Shown: positions 23,577 to 34,097 of the stretch, one piece after another
Position numbering within the stretch: position 1 is the stretch's first letter
Layout of the letters: each line of letters starts with the position of its first letter
From: Micrasema longulum
Lineage: Eukaryota > Arthropoda > Insecta > Trichoptera > Brachycentridae
Reading direction: 5' to 3'
Assembly (NCBI GenBank): GCA_022494885.1
Contig: JAGVSM010004930.1
Span: 1 to 64,000 of the forward strand
DNA: 64,000 nt
Position numbers and translations under genes: made by a program
Notes under the pieces: model-generated
Seen by the model: the letters and a program-made list of their open reading frames with translations, nothing else
Database searches by the model: none
What the model was told of the DNA's origin: nothing

Positions 23577-23772
23577 CTCATTCCAAAAGAGTAAGGAAAT
23601 TCCATTCCAATGATTTATTTAGCATTTTAGCCATCTGCACGGTGTTATTCTTCGCTTGTCCAATACACGGTTGCCCGCAGAAGGGCTTTGTCTCCTGCAC
23701 ATATGTGTATATTTCACACAGGTAATAAGTCGGTCGACTGTCACAGGTAACGGTACTCTCCCTTGCAAGAGG
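23577..23772 (-). CDS. Possible orphan cysteine-rich exon, unidentified
   Basis: On the minus strand a good acceptor (pyrimidine-rich, ending CTTGCAAG near 23773) opens a frame with STVTCDSRPTYYLCEIYTYV and KPFCGQPCIGQAKNN, ending at a TGA at 23577-23579. Four cysteines, ordinary codons and higher GC than the flanks suggest a real secreted-protein exon. No upstream exon or signal peptide was found and I do not recognise the family. It may be a gene fragment. Confidence 0.3.
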
Positions 23773-24194
23773 AATAAGAAACAAGTATAAATTGAAGTAA
23801 AGTATTTGGGACGAGAATTTTAGACGCCATTTATCAACGTCAATTTTTGACAAGCCCTCAACTAACTGAAGACATAAGTACATAAAATTATTCTTATGTA
23901 TACCTAGTTTAGGGTCAGCCCACAGTTACTACTTCATTATTTGTTATATATACTTATCGACTTTACCGTTTTTTTACAAACAAAGAATTCCACACTCAAT
24001 TGAATAAACTATCTCAAGTAGAAGACCCGACATTATTCAACCGATGAATTAGTGGAATATATTTGTGAGTTTAAAGGTGATGCGAGTTCACCTTTTTTCG
24101 GTATAGATCAAGCGTATCAACAAATCTCAAAATCTTTTTTTTAAAGAGCAACACTGATTTGAGTACAAATTTAGTTTTTTTTTTTAAACGTGAA

Positions 24195-24538
24195 TCGGAC
24201 AATCAGTCCGATGGGAAATTGAATATAAAAAATGTATTCTTACACGTGCTAAAATTAGAGCATAAAATTGTACGGCGAAGTTTCTTGAAAATGTAAAAAA
24301 AAAAGTTTTAAATTAAAATGAACTACGCGTGACGTGACTGGTTCCTCCGAATCAACCAATGGTAAGAGAGTTGTAACAGACTTCCAGTTTATTGTAAGTT
24401 GACTGGCTAATCAGCAGAACTCGAGAAACGGAAGAGAACTTACAAAAAAAAAACTGTAATAAATCATAGCGCTCATACATATTAAACTCGTCTTTAAACT
24501 GACTAAAACATTTAAAAAAACACTGAACATCTTCATTA
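24195..24538 (-). mobile_element. MITE family C, minus-strand copy
   Basis: CAGTCCGATGGGAAATTGAA...GTACGGCGAAGTTTCTTGAA...CACTGAACATCTTCATT follows the reversed family order. The right end is intact, the left end eroded. Confidence 0.65.
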
Positions 24539-24804
24539 GTCATAGTCGGGCGACCAATTATTGTCCTAAATAAGATTTATGTCTAAAACGCTATTAAGTA
24601 AGTAATATTTTCTAAAAAGGCGAAATGTGTTAATTGGGGTGTAAAACATAAAATTACAAAAAAGGGTGATAGACAAATTCGGATTCAGGATCCAAAATTA
24701 CGCACAAATCAGCATAAATAGTTAATGTAACAAAATCATGGTCGATTAGTGTAACTCGTATATTACTACTACTTCTACTACTACCATCACTTCTACTACT
24801 ACAT

Positions 24805-25006
24805 GGCGGCCACCGTGGTGTAGTGGTCAAGACGCTTGACTCACGCACGGAAGGTTCCGGGTTCGATTCCCGGTGAGAACACAAAAATTAAAATGTGATT
24901 TTTCTCAAGCCTGGGTGCTCTGTGATGTAATTCACCACTGTAATTAGGCCTCCTGGCCTGTTGTGGTGCAAAAGAAAATGTAAATGTAAAAAAAAAAAAA
25001 AAAAAA
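24805..25006 (+). repeat. tRNA-derived SINE with A tail (family H)
   Basis: Head CCGTGGTGTAGTGGTCAAGA...GTTCCGGGTTCGATTCCCGG has excellent A and B boxes. A 100-bp body (GCCTGGGTGCTCTGTGATG, AGGCCTCCTGGCCTG) and a poly-A tail at 24990-25006 follow. It looks like one of the youngest SINEs here. Confidence 0.75.
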
Positions 25007-25665
25007 ATCACGCCATAGGCAGAGAGAATGGACCGCCACACACGTCTATCCTGGCATACCTTTCTAGCTTCTTCCAAATTCATACATCTTGTCATACATG
25101 CCTTTCGGTTCTGCCTGCTTTTAACATGACCAGACTTAAGATTCTGGTTTATCTGATCATGCCACGTCTTCTTTGGTTTCATTTTTGCAATATATACTTG
25201 TTTTACTATTCTTTCGTCGTCCATTCGTTCTACATGACCAAACCATCTCAGAGATCCTTTCTTAATCTTATCATTTAAACCTGACTCAGATTTACACTCT
25301 CGCCTGATTTTATCATTCGCAACCCTATCATACATTAATTTCCCAGACATTCGTCTACGTCTAAGAGATCACATTTCAACCGCGTTCACTCGGCTTTCAT
25401 CCTTCCTCTGCCAGTAATATGTTTCACTTCCATACATAAGTGTTGGGACTAAAACTCCGCTGTGCACTGCCAGTTTGGCTTCAAATGACATATTTTGATT
25501 AGCAATTACTGTGCTTAGTGCCCCGTTCATTTTGTTGCCCGCATTCACCCTCTTTTCAACATCTTTTTTTATCTTCCATCTCCTGAAAACATGCTTCCCA
25601 GATACACAAATTCTTCTACTTGTTCGAGACATTCGTTGCTCACATTGCAGTCAGTAACCTCATAC
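25007..25665 (-). pseudogene. RTE-like LINE, 3' part of reverse transcriptase ORF
   Basis: Minus frames 25369-25632 and 24841-25350 read EAKLAVHSGVLVPTLMYGSE, then KIKKGSLRWFGHVERMDDER, TWHDQINQNLKSGHVKSR and EEARKVCQDRRVWRSI. This is the thumb and C-terminal tail of an RTE-type polymerase. A frameshift lies near 25355-25370. The SINE A tail abuts its 3' end. Confidence 0.8.
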
Positions 25666-26034
25666 GTAAATTATGTTACCATAAACGTTTTACGTCGTTA
25701 AATGTTTTTGAAATATATATTATTGCAATGATTGTATTCTGTTTTTAAAGGGAAAATAAAAAAAACGTTTTCCTTTTTCACCATTCAAATAATTGACTGT
25801 CTTTTCAGAAAAGCGAACTTCTCGAATCCTAGAAGGTCCGGGGAGATACTTCTCAGGACTACTCCTGATGAACTGACCCTACAGACGTGACGTCATGGGT
25901 CGTGCCTACAAAGTGAGTTCCATTTCAACTACTGTTATATGGATATGCAGAATCCGTAGGTAAACTAGGATTAGTACTATTTAATTTGAATAATTGTTTC
26001 ATTTATAAATTGTATAAACCACGTGAACTTTGAT
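25666..26034. other. No gene recognised
   Basis: A GC-richer block at 25800-25920 follows an acceptor-like CTTTTCAG, but the frames are short and unconvincing. Confidence 0.35.
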
Positions 26035-26320
26035 AATACGCCGACCAGTTTCGAGGTTACTTCGTCATCATCAGGAATTGAACTAACTTAGAATTTATTT
26101 ATTTATTCATACAAATACATGTATACTACAATAAAATAATAATAACGTATCCCAAACTTTACGAGGCCATGTGCCCTGTGTTGAGTTGGGATATAACATA
26201 ATGGAAAGTGGAAGCATGTTAATGAATAAATATTGCAAAAATCAAAATTATAAATGATTACATAAACATATATTTTAATAAACACTTTTAATGAATTCAT
26301 TTTCAATTACTTTGGTTTAT
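26035..26320 (-). repeat. Penelope-like end with degenerate hammerhead, next to a LINE tail
   Basis: Reversed, 26040-26080 reads CCTGATGATGACG...AACCTCGAAACTGGTCGGCG, with both conserved boxes but poor stems. From 26095 a LINE 3' tail in reverse (TTATTTATTTATTCATACAA...ACGAGGCCATGTGCCC) follows. Confidence 0.45.
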
Positions 26321-27130
26321 ACAAATTTAAAAATAAATAAGTATAAAATATTACAGCACAAAGCGAAAAGGGTTTTTGATTTTAAAAAAAATAAATTAAA
26401 TATATCTATTTATTAGTAGGTCATTTGAAGAACGTTTCTTAAATGATCCGAGCATTTAACTTTGTATAAGTTTTCCGACAAGAGATTGTTTGGTGGTAAA
26501 TATTTAACTGAGGTGCAAATCAGAAAGACAGGAAAATTTTAATTCAACTTTATACGTACTTTAGTCAGATAAAAGTAAAGAATTCATACAATTTTGCTAT
26601 TTTAAAATACCGTTGTTTTAAAATCGCGTTATTAAATCAATAAGGGAAATAAATATTAGAGAAAAACATTTATTTTTATTAGAAGTTTCGGAAAAAAATA
26701 TACTTGTATAACTTAAATATAATAACCTTTCGACCGGCAGATTACGCCTCCTGAAATTAGGAGTAAACTCGGGTACATTGATACTTGATACTCATAAAAA
26801 CATACTATGGAAGCAAACTTTGTTCTAACGATTTAAAGAAAATGAATATTCATTATAATTACGGATGATTTAAAGGTAGCGAATAGTTATTCTAATTGGG
26901 GATAATTTGAAGATAGTTGAACTGGAAATTTATTAAAGAAAAATTAGAAATTTTTAATTTAAAAAAGAAATAAAAATACTGTAATTTTTTTATTTTTACC
27001 AGACTACAGCCTTAACTAAAATCTTGTTTTTTATGACTTTGCTGACCGATAGTTCTTTTTGTTCACATATAATAACCGAGCATAAATAATAAAAAAATGT
27101 ATATTTTAGAGTATCCATATTTCTTAGTGA
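26321..27130. other. No gene seen
   Basis: AT-rich sequence throughout, with no open frame or repeat recognised. Confidence 0.45.
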
Positions 27131-27136
27131 GATCAA

Positions 27137-27305
27137 TCTGAATAGGTTTCTTTTTTGGGTGATATCTTCATCGTCATCTTCAGAGTAAACTGAGCGACTC
27201 AATGACTCACTCAGTTTACCCTGAAGGTGGCTCCTGCAATGGTAGCCGAAACGTCGGAACAAATCCAACACACACGGTGTCACCCAAAAAGAAACATATT
27301 CATAA
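27137..27305 (+). mobile_element. Penelope-like foldback end with hammerhead-like motif
   Basis: Left arm GGTTTCTTTTTTGGGTGA is the inverse of right arm GTCACCCAAAAAGAAAC, and AGTAAACTGAG of CTCAGTTTAC. Between 27216 and 27262: CCCTGAAGGTGGCT...AGCCGAAACGTCGG, a CTGANGA/GAAAC pair around a GGCT/AGCC stem. Confidence 0.5.
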
Positions 27306-27599
27306 CAGTGACCGTGAAACCTTCGCACCTATTTAGATTACTTTGAGTTTATTATTTCACCTCAATACTAGGCAGCGCCTGATAATGTTTTTAATTTTTT
27401 ATACTTCTTTTTTAAATTTCATTTATTGTACACTTAATTATTGCCAAATGGCAATTTCTACAGACCAACCAATATAATAAAAGTTTTATTTATGTTCTTC
27501 AAGTTACAATTCAACATTCAATAGAAATTAAAATAGCCAAAGATGTGCAAAAATAGAAATAACTGTATTTGTATTTAAATTACCTTAAATCAGTGCTAT

Positions 27600-28040
27600 T
27601 ACTCAATGGGAAAAAGAAATAAAGAGGAAAGAGGAAGGAAGGGGAGATTAAGGAAGAAAAGGGAGATGTTTCTTCAGACGTGATTTAAACTGAGATACTG
27701 CAGTAACTTCTTTGATAGTGGACGGGAGATGATTCCACAGTCGAGCCGCATGGACACTATATGAGTTAGAAAAGAAAGAGGGTTGGGTATTAAGAGGGTG
27801 CTTCGAGAATAAGAACATAAAGGTAAACAATGAACTGATAAGGGTTGAAATTTTACACGGAGGTATATAGAAGCGCTAGGACTACAAGTACAGTAAATAT
27901 AAAAAAGGGAGTGATAATCTCTCCCCTGTATAATTTTGAGCCTGTTCAGTTGCCCACGATAATAAGAAATGTGGTCATATTTCCTAAAACCAAAAATATA
28001 CTTCTCGGACCAGTTATTAAAAAAAAAACAGAATATTGAG
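27600..28040 (-). pseudogene. LINE (jockey/CR1-like) C-terminal fragment
   Basis: Minus frame 27648-27830 ends SVHAARLWNHLPSTIKEVTA then FKSRLKKHLPFLP, the usual last residues of these LINE proteins. Further upstream YRGQLNRLKIIQ is part of the same protein in another frame. Confidence 0.75.
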
Positions 28041-28084
28041 TTTATGTTAACCAGCATCAATTTAGGTTTCAGTTCTTCGACTAA

Positions 28085-28470
28085 GTCAAAAGATTAAAGG
28101 ATTGAAAAAGTATGGCTGTTCAAACATAGGCAGAACGGTAAATGTTACGCAATACGTAAAGTAACTGCGTAAATCAGCCAATGACAGGTTCCAAGGCCTG
28201 TAAATGCTTAAACTATATTGTATATTTGTTGTATATTTAGTTATAGAGGTGCTAAACTTGCTTTGTTTCTTTGTTGTTCTCAATATGTGTTATTTTCTAA
28301 ATGCTAATATTATTTATGTCCCGAATTGAGTTGCTGTAACTCCTGGGAATGTAATTCAACGTATTTATACTTGTAAAATACTTTGTGTTATATGATTTAC
28401 AAATATTTTTATTTTTTTAACTGGCCATATTACCTTCTCTCAAATGTTTTCCATCTCTGTTGTACTACGT
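28085..28470 (+). repeat. Dispersed repeat family B with about 215-bp insertion
   Basis: AATGTTACGCAATACGTAAA, CAGCCAATGACAGGTTCC and GCCTGTAAATGCTTAAACT are followed by unrelated DNA (28213-28430) and then by GGCCATATTACCTTCTCTCA and TTTTCCATCTCTGTTG. TTAAACT / TTTAACT at the joints may be a target duplication. Confidence 0.6.
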
Positions 28471-28744
28471 TAACTAAGATACATTATAATTAATTAAGTA
28501 ACGAATACATTATTTAGACAATTGAACGGTGTAGTTTTCCATGTCGATCGTAAAATATATATTTTTACAATTGTAAAGTCTGATTGATCGACTGACGCTA
28601 AGATCCCAACTGTTTTGACAAATTGTGATTAATTCAAACAAACGTGTTTGTACCGTTAAATAACAAATTAAATTATTAATGAGCTTGATCTTATCAGGAC
28701 CGGGCCGTCAATATCAGAACTTACAACTGAAAAATATTATTTAT

Positions 28745-28826
28745 AATGAAAATAACGTTTTTTATTTTTATTTCACTTTTATGAATTATTTCTACCAGTG
28801 ATCGGGTTTCGAGTGATCGACATAAT
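28745..28826 (-). mobile_element. Penelope-like end, truncated within its hammerhead
   Basis: Reversed, it reads GATCACTCGAAACCCGATC then ACTGGTAGAAATAATTCATA, matching the 3' half of the motif at 14364-14406 and its tail. The CTGACGA half is missing, as expected if reverse transcription stopped early. Confidence 0.55.
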
Positions 28827-28846
28827 TTATACCCATAACTAGCTGA

Positions 28847-29270
28847 CCCGACAGACGCTGTCCTGCCCGAACGTTGGCTTTCCTTGAAAATACTTTTTAT
28901 TGATAAGTAGGTACCTAGGTACTTGCTTGTGATTAAATTCCAAAACTAAAAATAGTTTATATTTAAATATTAAATTTAAGTTTAAACTCCGGTCGTCTCA
29001 CCTACAAAGGGGTGTATTTAATTAGGAATACGATTTTTAAAAATGTATTGAAATCAATATGATTTTAGTTTTACCAAAAATCCAATAAAATGAAATAAAT
29101 GGTAGGAAATTTAAAGGAATTTAAGGAAAAAATCTGATTGAGATCCACAAAAAACAAATAATGTTAGTGAAGTTCAAAAACAAACTTTTTTTATACACAA
29201 AAGAACAACATCTTTCCATTTCTTTGCAAATGCATTCTCCTCGAATGCCATCCTAATAAAAAATACAAAC
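28847..29270 (+). repeat. RTE-like dispersed repeat (family A), copy 2
   Basis: Opens with GCTGACCCGACAGACGCTGT then CCTGCCCGAACGTTGGC, shared with copies at 1 kb (reverse) and 54.7 kb. It ends with GAACAACATCTTTCCATTTC. Confidence 0.65.
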
Positions 29271-29274
29271 AATG

Positions 29275-29800
29275 TAAAAGTATAAATAAATAAATACATT
29301 TTTTTATTTATATATACGCCCAATGGGCATTTTTATGGACACATTTATACATAGAAAATTATTATTTAAAAAAAGTAGAAAGACTCAATAGTATATAGTA
29401 GACTTGGTAGGAGTGGAAGCGGGAGAGAGGTGTTTATAATTGAATTTGACTTAGTGATCGTTTGAAAGAATACAACTTGTTATCAAAGAAAATCGGACAC
29501 TCGCCATTCATCCTCTCCCTATCTGCTATGGCACTGATGTTAATGCCAGTGGCCACATTGCCCAGGGCTCGCGGGGCCAAAGAGACCACTCATGGACGCT
29601 AGGGAGTAGGACTATTGGTAGTGTTACTGATGGAATGCAACTGCGGCATTACACGGCATTTTATATGTACATATTTTTCAGCAAAATATGCACCACGGCG
29701 GCCCTACCAAAATTTGAGCCCTCCACTCCCTCGGTACACCCGAAAATACATTAATGCTGTTTGAGATGTAATTATTTACCCTTATAAACTGTTTCCTTTT
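29275..29800 (-). repeat. LINE tail plus unclassified repeat (family J)
   Basis: 29285-29345 (TTATTTATATATACGCCCAA) looks like a reversed LINE 3' end. 29570-29720 shares CATGGACGCT, GTAGTGTTACTGATGGAATG and CAACTGCGGCATT with 43850-43925 in intron 2. Confidence 0.45.
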
Positions 29801-30000
29801 ACTGATTAAAGAAAAATAACAATGGATTACGAATTCCAAACGAAAACAGTTTGGTCAACAGTATTTGGTGATCGACCTTGTCAAAAGCTTTAGAAAAATC
29901 GATATAAGTCACATCAAATTGTTTTTTTTTCTCCAGGCCCCTAGAAAAAGTGACGGTAAAAGTCAAGAGATTGGTCGTGGTTGATTTATCAGATATATAT
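29800..30000 (-). pseudogene. LINE reverse transcriptase fragment
   Basis: Minus frame: STTTNLLTFTVTF, then FDVTYIDFSKAFDKVDHQIL and LTKLFSFGI, the FSKAFD block that holds the first catalytic aspartate. This part is missing in the other LINE fragments of the window. Confidence 0.8.
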
Positions 30001-30060
30001 ATATACACACATACACATACACACCCTTACATACTTATATATATATACATATATAAATTT
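30000..30060. repeat. TA/CA microsatellite
   Basis: ATATATATATACACACATAC and similar dinucleotide runs. Confidence 0.8.
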
Positions 30061-31020
30061 TATCCTTACTGTCTTTGTATTAAATAGTGTTTAAATAGTC
30101 GTGGATAATATTAATATTACTTACCTTGCGATGTAGTTTAGTAAGCTTTTAGTTTCATTTCTTCCTAACTTAGTAAGCCATTGGGTTATTTTATTTTTTG
30201 TAGAGTAGTTACATCGAGAGACTCATAGAAGACAACCTTAAAACATAAAATTTAGAAAAACACGTTATTGTTAATTTGAAAAAACAATGATTGTTTCAAT
30301 TTTGACCAATAAATAAAAAAGGAAAACTAGGTAGCATATTTTTATCATTTTACTCGCATATTTTTAGTATTTTTCATGTATTTTCCAGCCTTTTAATGTT
30401 CACGCAATTCTATCTCTGATCACAACGTGTACAGTACGAGTTAGTATTATAAAATATGCGAATATTTGCATACAAAAAATAGAATATTTTGAGTTTATAC
30501 AAATTTTCGCTAACAAAGACTTGATTCCACCCCCTGGGGAGTTGTAAGGATTAACAAATTACTACAGAGACGGAGAACATAATAACAATAATGAGAAATA
30601 GGAAGTTCGACACTGGCAACGCGCTGAACGGTTCGGTGAACACAAGGCGAGTTGGCAACACGCGCGCCCTGTAAACTATGGCATAAATTCGGCGTTACTT
30701 GGTCCTGTTGTATTTCCATCAGCCTCCTCGAGTTCATTGTCTCCTGCGAATTGTGAATTGTGAATCCATTAACGGTAATGCGACATTTCAGCAACACGAC
30801 ATCGCACGAACACAGCCGCCTCCGGCCGACATGCGACTTGCTGGAGCGAGGATCGCCTTCCTACCATTATTTCGGCGTGATTTATTCAAATTCACGATAT
30901 GAAACTGTTACTGATGATAATGAGTAATCAGCTTTGGCGCTCTCCAAAAACCTGTTTATTCATCATCATTTTCCTATGCGTACCTTAGGGTGCATAGGGC
31001 ACTGCATTGGTACAACAAAC
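30061..31020. other. No gene recognised; GC-rich block 30590-30900 and SINE fragment
   Basis: The block 30590-30900 is open on both strands for 67-95 codons and has GC well above its surroundings, with an internal AATTGTGAATTGTGAA. No domain-like pattern was found. A family G SINE fragment (GGTGCATAGGGCACTGCA) lies at 30985-31010. Confidence 0.35.
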
Positions 31021-31235
31021 AGAGGGTGTCTCGGGTGTTATGTAAAACTATTAAGGCTATTAAATAAAATAAAAAAGTTTTGAATGCACATTCAAAAAAA
31101 GTATATTACAATATTATTTATCGTTTTTGTTTTCGTATCTTGTTCCGGTAATTTATTGCTTTGCTTATGCATACCAAGCTTTTTTTCCTGTAATAAAATA
31201 GTTTATTAAATAATTCAGAGGTTATCCAATCAAAA

Positions 31236-31439
31236 TGCAATTCTTGTCCTTCATTTTACGTTGGAAGAACATCAAGAAATTTTCATATTCGTGTTAAAGA
31301 ACTTATGAGGTGTCTTCACAATAATAATTTCTCTGAATTCGCAAATTACCTAATCAATTTAAATCGTGACTTCAACAAAAAACAAGGATTTGAAATCTTA
31401 CATACAAATAATAAAGGGTTAAAAGTAAATAATATATAA
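31236..31439 (+). pseudogene. Penelope-like element: GIY-YIG endonuclease remnant
   Basis: Open frame of 67 codons ending at a TAA: CNSCPSFYVGRTSRNFHIRV followed by KELM and FSEFANYLINLN. The spaced cysteines, FYVGRT and R-x3-E pattern match the zinc finger plus GIY-YIG nuclease at the end of Penelope-like proteins. The reverse transcriptase part is missing upstream. The hammerhead-like motif follows 280 bp later. Confidence 0.7.
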
Positions 31440-31720
31440 ATATTTCACATTAGGAAAGCTTTTTAAAAAATGTTCTTTTATAATCAAATAACCTTTCAAT
31501 ATAGTCCTTTATACGATGTTCCACTGTAATGGTCACCCTAAACCTATTAAACTCACCCCCTTCCTCCATCCTCACTACCTTTTAAAACTATTTCTCAAAC
31601 AACATAATATTTTCATAAATTAATCAGTGCATGTGCTTATTAAAACGCATGTCGTGTTGGTTCTATATTTTTGTGCAACTGGTGAAGGTTTATAGTGGGT
31701 TTAGCATTTTGATTTAATTG

Positions 31721-31764
31721 GTGTCCTGATGAAGAGACGGATGCATCTCGAAACCGGTAGACAT
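31721..31764 (+). ncRNA. Hammerhead ribozyme motif downstream of GIY-YIG remnant
   Basis: Stem I GUGUC (31721-31725) pairs with GACAU (31760-31764). CUGAUGA 31726-31732, extra A, stem II GAGAC/AUCUC (one mismatch), GAAA 31750-31753, stem III AC/GU with a CG loop, cleavage triplet GUA ending at 31759. All core bases are present apart from the extra A. Confidence 0.6.
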
Positions 31765-31799
31765 AGACAAATCGGTCAGTGGTTATATACAAATATTTA

Positions 31800-32412
31800 A
31801 TAACTTTTAGTAAAATGTTTGACCACAAAGTAATGCTTTTAATATTAATAATATTAGTTATTTCACTTACTGAATTAGCTTGATAAAATATAATTATTGC
31901 TGTTTATTTATTTAAGCACTTTATAAACATATACATATTTATAAGGGCGGACTTATTGCCTTGATACAATTTTTCCCCACCTACCAAAACCGTTTAATTC
32001 GAGGAAATCAGCGGTATTTGAACGTATGACCCTGAGGACACTCGTCACCAAAAGAATTAAATTATATTTCAATGTCAATGTCGGTCCTTGACATCTACGC
32101 TCACCACTTCTTACAAAACACAACGTTATTATTTATTCACGGCGTTAGTCTAATATACTCTACGATTATTGAGTGCGCGTATTTCTTTTCTCAATTTTAT
32201 TTCAATCAAGGAACCAATAGGTAATGCAGCGTATAAATCAATTTAAATTTGTTGTAAAATACGAAAACGTAATATAAATATATCATGTCCCCTCCAGGCC
32301 AACTAGACTCTCTGATATTTTCTAGATTCGTAAAATCAAAGCTATTTTTCTTTTTTTTAATAAAAAAGAAATATTCGTCTAAAAAAATAATACCAGTCCA
32401 GTATATATTGCA
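31800..32412. other. Non-coding; LINE tail near 31890-32000
   Basis: GGGCGGACTTATTGCCTTGA is a LINE 3' tail motif also seen, worn, at 1458 and 61640. The rest is unassigned AT-rich sequence. Confidence 0.4.
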
Positions 32413-32610
32413 TATCAACCATGTCGGGAATTGAAACCGAGACATCTAGCATGGTAGGCTAACGCGCTGACCATTACACCACAAGGCCGGGTGAATATAA
32501 AATAAAGTAAATTCATTTTGTTGTATAACTAATTATTGAGCCTTTTTCATCATGATCATTACTTTTCCGCACCGAATGGTGCATAGGGTACTTCACTGTT
32601 CATTTGTATT
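32413..32610 (-). repeat. Two partial family G SINEs
   Basis: 32413-32494 is a reversed tRNA-like head (GTCGGGAATTGAAACCGAGA...GCGCTGACCATTACACCAC). 32545-32610 holds the SINE tail block AATGGTGCATAGGGTACTTC. The order shows two separate copies. Confidence 0.55.
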
Positions 32611-32639
32611 TCATGAAGGTATCATTCAATAATTTGCTT

Positions 32640-32765
32640 TGTACAGAATGTGTAACGTGGTCACTTAAACCAGCCAATGATAGGTCCCTGTAAATGCCTA
32701 GACTTCTATGTTTCCTTCTCTAAAATGTTCTCTATCCCTGTTGAAATTTGTTAACTCATATTAGA
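32640..32765 (+). repeat. Dispersed repeat family B
   Basis: GTCACTTAAACCAGCCAATG, TCCCTGTAAATGCCTAGAC and a worn TCTCTATCCCTGTTG end. Confidence 0.65.
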
Positions 32766-33607
32766 GTTTTGAAAAAACAGAAAAATACGTCATTGTTTTT
32801 AAGCTATAAATAAATAATATAATTCAAATAGAAAAAGTTCGAAAATTCTACTAAAGTTATTAAAGGGTTAGGCTGTCATATAATTAAATATTAATAATGA
32901 AAACTAATTTTATTTGGAATTATAATATATATCACTCTAAGGCAGAGGCGAATCGTCTATATAAGCGATTATGCGCAGCTTACAATTATATTTGACTATC
33001 CATAATAATGTTTGACGGTATCTTTGATGCCTGAAAAACAAACAAATAATTTTTATTTCTTGTAAATTATTGCTACCGCTTGTATTTTTCTCTAAATATT
33101 AATAAAAATATTAATAAAACGCGCCCAGCGTCAGCGGCGAGCCAAGAAATTAGCAAATTATTCAAGCTTATTTCATCATAAAAATGACACTATATTTTGA
33201 ACATCTTAAATCCAGTCACGGTTTTTTTCTTCTAGAGTAAGCTTTTACTTACTTTTTATTTAAAGATTCGTGATTTGCGATTCATCAGAAAAAACAGTGT
33301 CTCGTCTTAAGGGCTACTTTTATTTGAGATGATACAGTCGACAAATGACCACTATTACTTTCATGCAGTCATATCACAGACCAAATCGACCAGTCGACAT
33401 TTCGATCGTAAAGGGAATAATAATTATATCTTCTGAATTCATTGTGGTATTTTTTACAAACTTTTATACAAGTTATGTACTAAAATAATGGAGAACATAG
33501 CCATATAATAATTTTGATATATCGCGAAGTCATTAATAATCATCGTTTGATTTGATTTCATAGATGAGAGATTTTGTTGTATGGCACAGAAAATAAATCA
33601 ATTTATT
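32766..33607. other. No gene seen
   Basis: AT-rich; a short GC-richer piece at 33118-33150 is unassigned. Confidence 0.4.
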
Positions 33608-34097
33608 TTCATCATTCCCTTTCCACACCCAATGGTGCATAAGTCACTGCATTGGTACACCAATCGCAGCGTATCTTGATCCATTTTGTTACATGAAAAT
33701 AAGATGATCAGTCTAACGCCTCAGATACCAGGACTATTTCAATTTCAATTTCAATTCAATTCATTTATTCTTAATATAAAAAATAAATTAAATACGTAAA
33801 TATTATAAAAAAGAAAGAGACTCATGTCAAAGTAGTAGGAGAATCCTGCTCCGGAAATCCCCTTTGGATACATGAAACAGATAGAGCAATGTTGTTCAGC
33901 ATAGCAGTAGCCCTTCCAACAGGCATAAACATAGGCGGGTTGGTCCTGAATATCGGAATATGAATATGAATGTACAAGAAATATTCTGATATTAAAACAC
34001 ACCTTGAAATAAATATTTCATGTCACACATGTCGGGAATCGAACCCCAGACCCCTTGAACGGTAGGCAAACGCGCTGATCATTACACCACGAGGCCA
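33608..34097 (-). repeat. Family G SINE interrupted by a LINE fragment
   Basis: SINE tail block 33608-33735 (AATGGTGCATAAGTCACTGC, CAATCGCAGCGTATCTTGAT) and head 33985-34097 (GTCGGGAATCGAACCCCAGA, GCTGATCATTACACCACGAG) are separated by about 240 bp with LINE C-terminal sequence (33850-33960, CCTTCCAACAGGCATAAACA). Confidence 0.6.

Noticed and set aside
25800..25840. Heat-shock-element-like GAA/TTC pattern
   Set aside because: Spacing between GAA and TTC blocks does not fit the regular 5-bp phasing.
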